From Candidatus Viadribacter manganicus (GTDB lineage: Bacteria; Pseudomonadota; Alphaproteobacteria; Caulobacterales; Aquidulcibacteraceae): a stretch of 64,000 bases of DNA. Below, piece after piece: positions 62,105 to 64,000 of the stretch (position 1 is its first letter; every line of letters begins with the position of its first letter). The DNA lies in the NCBI RefSeq assembly GCF_001679665.1, contig NZ_CP013244.1, positions 930,001 through 994,000 of the forward strand, in the 5' to 3' direction. The position numbers and the translations under genes were made by a program. The notes below the pieces were generated by a model. That model was not told the origin of the DNA. It ran no database searches and saw only the letters and a list, made by a program, of their open reading frames with translations.

Positions 62105-63457
62105 ATGGCCTTTACCTCCAGCAGCAATGCGCGCCGCCAAAATATCGCTGTGATTGGCTCGGGCATAGCCGGAATGTCCGCGGCATGGCTGCTGAGCCAA
62201 AAGCACGACGTCACGGTTTATGAAAAGAATGGCCGCCTGGGTGGGCATTCTAACACCGTGACGGTTGAGACCAGCCTCGGCCCCACGCCGGTCGATACTG
62301 GCTTCATCGTCTTTAACGACGCCACCTACCCCAATCTGATCGCTCTGTTCCAACACCTCGGCGTCGAGACCAAGGTGTCGGACATGTCCTTCGGCGTTTC
62401 GCTCCGCGGCGGCGACACGGAATACTCTTCCGTCGACACATCGGCCTTCTTGTGTGGCGGGCGCAATCTTATCAGCCCGCGCTTCTGGTCAATGACGTGG
62501 GACCTATTGCGGTTCTATCGGCGCGCGCCGCTGGAGCTGCTGGCGACACGCGATTCAATGATCTCGCTTGGGGAATACCTGGATCACAACGGTTACGGCG
62601 ATGCCTTCCAGCGTGATCACCTTCTGCCCCAGGCAGCTGCGATCTGGTCAGCGTCGATGGGTGACATTCACCACTACCCTGCGTGCGCTTTCGTTCGCTT
62701 CTTCGAAAACCATGGCCTCTTGAAACTCAAAGGCCGCCCAGCTTGGCGCACGGTTGAAGGCGGCAGCCGCGCCTACGTAGAGAAATTGACAGCCAATTTT
62801 GCCGATCGCGCTCGTCTCAATGCAGGCGCTGTTTCAGTTCGGCGCGAGGCTGGCGGCGTTTGGGTGCGTGACGCGCACGGCCGCGTGGAGCGCTACGACG
62901 ATGTCGTTATCGCGACGCATGGCGATGAAGCACTTGCAATGCTTGAAGACCCAAGCGCCGAAGAGCGCGCGCTGCTGGGCGCCTTCCGGTACGCGAAAAA
63001 TCGCGCCGTCCTCCACACAGACACGTCGTTTATGCCGCGCCGCGAGCCGCTTTGGGCGAGCTGGAACTATGTCGGCGACAGCCCGGAAGGCGGGTGCGTG
63101 GTCAGTTATTGGATGAACAAACTGCAGAACATCCAAAGCCGCGAGCAGATTTTTCTCACCTTAAATCCGCGCAGCGAGCCTCGCGCGGAGACAGTGCTCT
63201 ACGAGACGAGCTACGATCACCCGCTTTTCGACGCGGCGGCGATCCGGGCTCAAGAGCGCCTCTGGTCTTTGCAGGGCGTGCGCAACACCTGGTTCTGCGG
63301 CGCGCACTTCGGTTCAGGCTTCCACGAAGATGGCCTGCAATCGGGCCTCGCCGTTGCGGAGCAACTCGGCGACGTGCGCCGCCCATGGCGCGTGGACAAT
63401 GAATCCGGTCGCATCCACGTCAGCGCGCCAGCGCTGCCGCCTGCGGTTGCGGCATGA
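62105..63457 (+). CDS. FAD-dependent amine-oxidase-family protein (RpoE-regulon type)
   Basis: 450 residues. The FAD-binding motif IAVIGSGIAGMSAAWLLSQKHDVTVYEKNGRLGGH and PVDTGFIVFNDATYPNL belong to the NAD(P)-binding/amine-oxidase-like proteins that accompany DUF1365 and cyclopropane-fatty-acid-synthase-like genes. This set is known as an RpoE-ChrR target in Rhodobacter, where related genes act on membrane fatty acids. C-terminal FCGAHFGSGFHEDGLQSGLAVAEQL closes the FAD site. GAGCGGG lies 9 nt ahead. Overlaps the DUF1365 gene (ATGA). Confidence 0.88.
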   Translation: MAFTSSSNARRQNIAVIGSGIAGMSAAWLLSQKHDVTVYEKNGRLGGHSNTVTVETSLGPTPVDTGFIVFNDATYPNLIALFQHLGVETKVSDMSFGVSLRGGDTEYSSVDTSAFLCGGRNLISPRFWSMTWDLLRFYRRAPLELLATRDSMISLGEYLDHNGYGDAFQRDHLLPQAAAIWSASMGDIHHYPACAFVRFFENHGLLKLKGRPAWRTVEGGSRAYVEKLTANFADRARLNAGAVSVRREAGGVWVRDAHGRVERYDDVVIATHGDEALAMLEDPSAEERALLGAFRYAKNRAVLHTDTSFMPRREPLWASWNYVGDSPEGGCVVSYWMNKLQNIQSREQIFLTLNPRSEPRAETVLYETSYDHPLFDAAAIRAQERLWSLQGVRNTWFCGAHFGSGFHEDGLQSGLAVAEQLGDVRRPWRVDNESGRIHVSAPALPPAVAA

Positions 63458-64000
63458 ACGCGATCTACACCGGACACGTGGCCCACGTGCGGCCAGGCAA
63501 GCATCGGCTGCGCTATCCGGTGTTCATGTTGACGCTTGATCTCGACGAAATGCCCACCGGGATGAAGTTACTGAAGCACAACCATGGTGCGCTGTTTTCG
63601 TTTTTCGATCGCGACCATGCAGATCGACGCGACGCTCCGCTGAAACCACAGATCGAAGCAAAACTTCGCGATGCGGGCATTGCATGGAGTGGTGGGCGGG
63701 TCGTGCTGCTGACGATGCCCCGGCTCTTCAACTACGTGTTCAATCCGCTCAGCGTTTACTTCTGCTATCATCCCGACGGATCGGTGGCCGCGCTTGTCCA
63801 CGAAGTGTCCAACACGTTCGGCGAAAGCCATTTTTACGTATTGCCACCGCGGATGGAGCCCAATGGCGCGCTCACGCAGAACTGCGCGAAGGCGTTCTTC
63901 GTCTCGCCATTCCTCGAAGGCGGCCTCCGATACGAGTTCAACATTACCCCGCCCGGAGAGCGAGTGTCTGTCGGAATGATCGTTCGGCGCGGCGACGACG
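63454..64000 (+). CDS. DUF1365 family protein, 5' portion (runs off right edge)
   Basis: About 182 residues are visible: NAIYTGHVAHVRPGKHRLRYPVF, FFDRDHADRRD, and the diagnostic PRLFNYVFNPLSVYFCYHPDG followed by HEVSNTFGESHFYVLP. DUF1365 proteins typically lie between the flavin oxidase and a cyclopropane-fatty-acid-synthase-like methyltransferase, which may follow outside the window. The start overlaps the upstream stop by four bases, so the two are translationally coupled. Biochemical role unproven. Confidence 0.88.
   Translation, partial: MNAIYTGHVAHVRPGKHRLRYPVFMLTLDLDEMPTGMKLLKHNHGALFSFFDRDHADRRDAPLKPQIEAKLRDAGIAWSGGRVVLLTMPRLFNYVFNPLSVYFCYHPDGSVAALVHEVSNTFGESHFYVLPPRMEPNGALTQNCAKAFFVSPFLEGGLRYEFNITPPGERVSVGMIVRRGDD

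Noticed and set aside
1..64000. Mobile elements, prophage, CRISPR arrays, tRNA or rRNA genes.
   Set aside because: No transposase, integrase, repeat-spacer pattern or recognisable structural RNA was found on either strand by reading.

Overview
The window is GC-rich, tightly packed chromosomal DNA from an alphaproteobacterium. A Caulobacterales/Hyphomonadaceae-like lineage is most likely. The evidence is a cpaA-B-C-D-E-F-tadB-tadC pilus locus, a NrsF-family anti-sigma factor, the alphaproteobacterial low-complexity family TIGR02302, a separate monofunctional-type PheA, and a MetX/MetW pair. I see no rRNA, tRNA, insertion sequence, prophage or CRISPR array. The window cuts a gene at each end (AMP nucleosidase at the left, a DUF1365 protein at the right).

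Layout. 1-703: 3' part of amn. 748-12475: Flp/Tad pilus locus. Three minus-strand genes (two TadE-like pseudopilins and a secretin N-domain mini-protein) diverge from flp, cpaA, cpaB-F, tadB and tadC, and a TadD-like TPR lipoprotein closes the locus. 12553-19237: housekeeping genes (M17 aminopeptidase, MarR-like regulator, membrane cytochrome c, kdsB, esterase, pheA, NYN-domain protein). 19295-25180: a SigF/NrsF-type ECF sigma/anti-sigma pair with an apparent autoregulatory promoter, then an HTH-SulP-SpeE-like-DUF983 group, then a DoxX-YHS operon that carries a second copy of the same ECF promoter motif. 25304-35316: serine hydrolase, etfBA, 3-hydroxyacyl-CoA dehydrogenase, and a run of small or unknown genes in alternating orientation. 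35309-38755: argH-lptM-lysA-lipoprotein. 38752-47673: an EF-hand orthocaspase lipoprotein, TIGR02302/DUF4175, and a NarL-type two-component system preceded by two small exported proteins. 47634-54687: M20 peptidase, hpt, zinc-ribbon protein, then an ftsE-ftsX-YdcF-plsC-DUF2125 operon. 54684-58334: tyrA and chorismate mutase divergent from metX-metW. 58345-60677: DUF2235 and a DUF1624-like acyltransferase. 60754-64000: rpoE-chrR (singlet-oxygen type) divergent from a flavin amine-oxidase/DUF1365 operon, with two back-to-back ECF promoters between them.

How the genes work together. The left 12 kb builds and operates a type IVc pilus. Two independent ECF stress modules are each readable together with a likely target operon, because their -35/-10 elements can be seen with an exact 16-nt spacer. 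Amino-acid genes are scattered (pheA, argH/lysA, tyrA/chorismate mutase, metXW). Gene spacing is minimal: many same-strand neighbours overlap by 1-4 nt, and seven convergent pairs share a four-base stop overlap.

Most notable observations: (i) the two ECF regulon signatures; (ii) a MetX homologue with glycine at the nucleophile-serine position; (iii) an FtsE with substitutions in the Q-loop, signature, Walker B glutamate and H-loop; (iv) a lipoprotein orthocaspase with three PPC-like repeats and a canonical EF-hand loop. All functional calls rest on motif recognition by eye; no database search was run.
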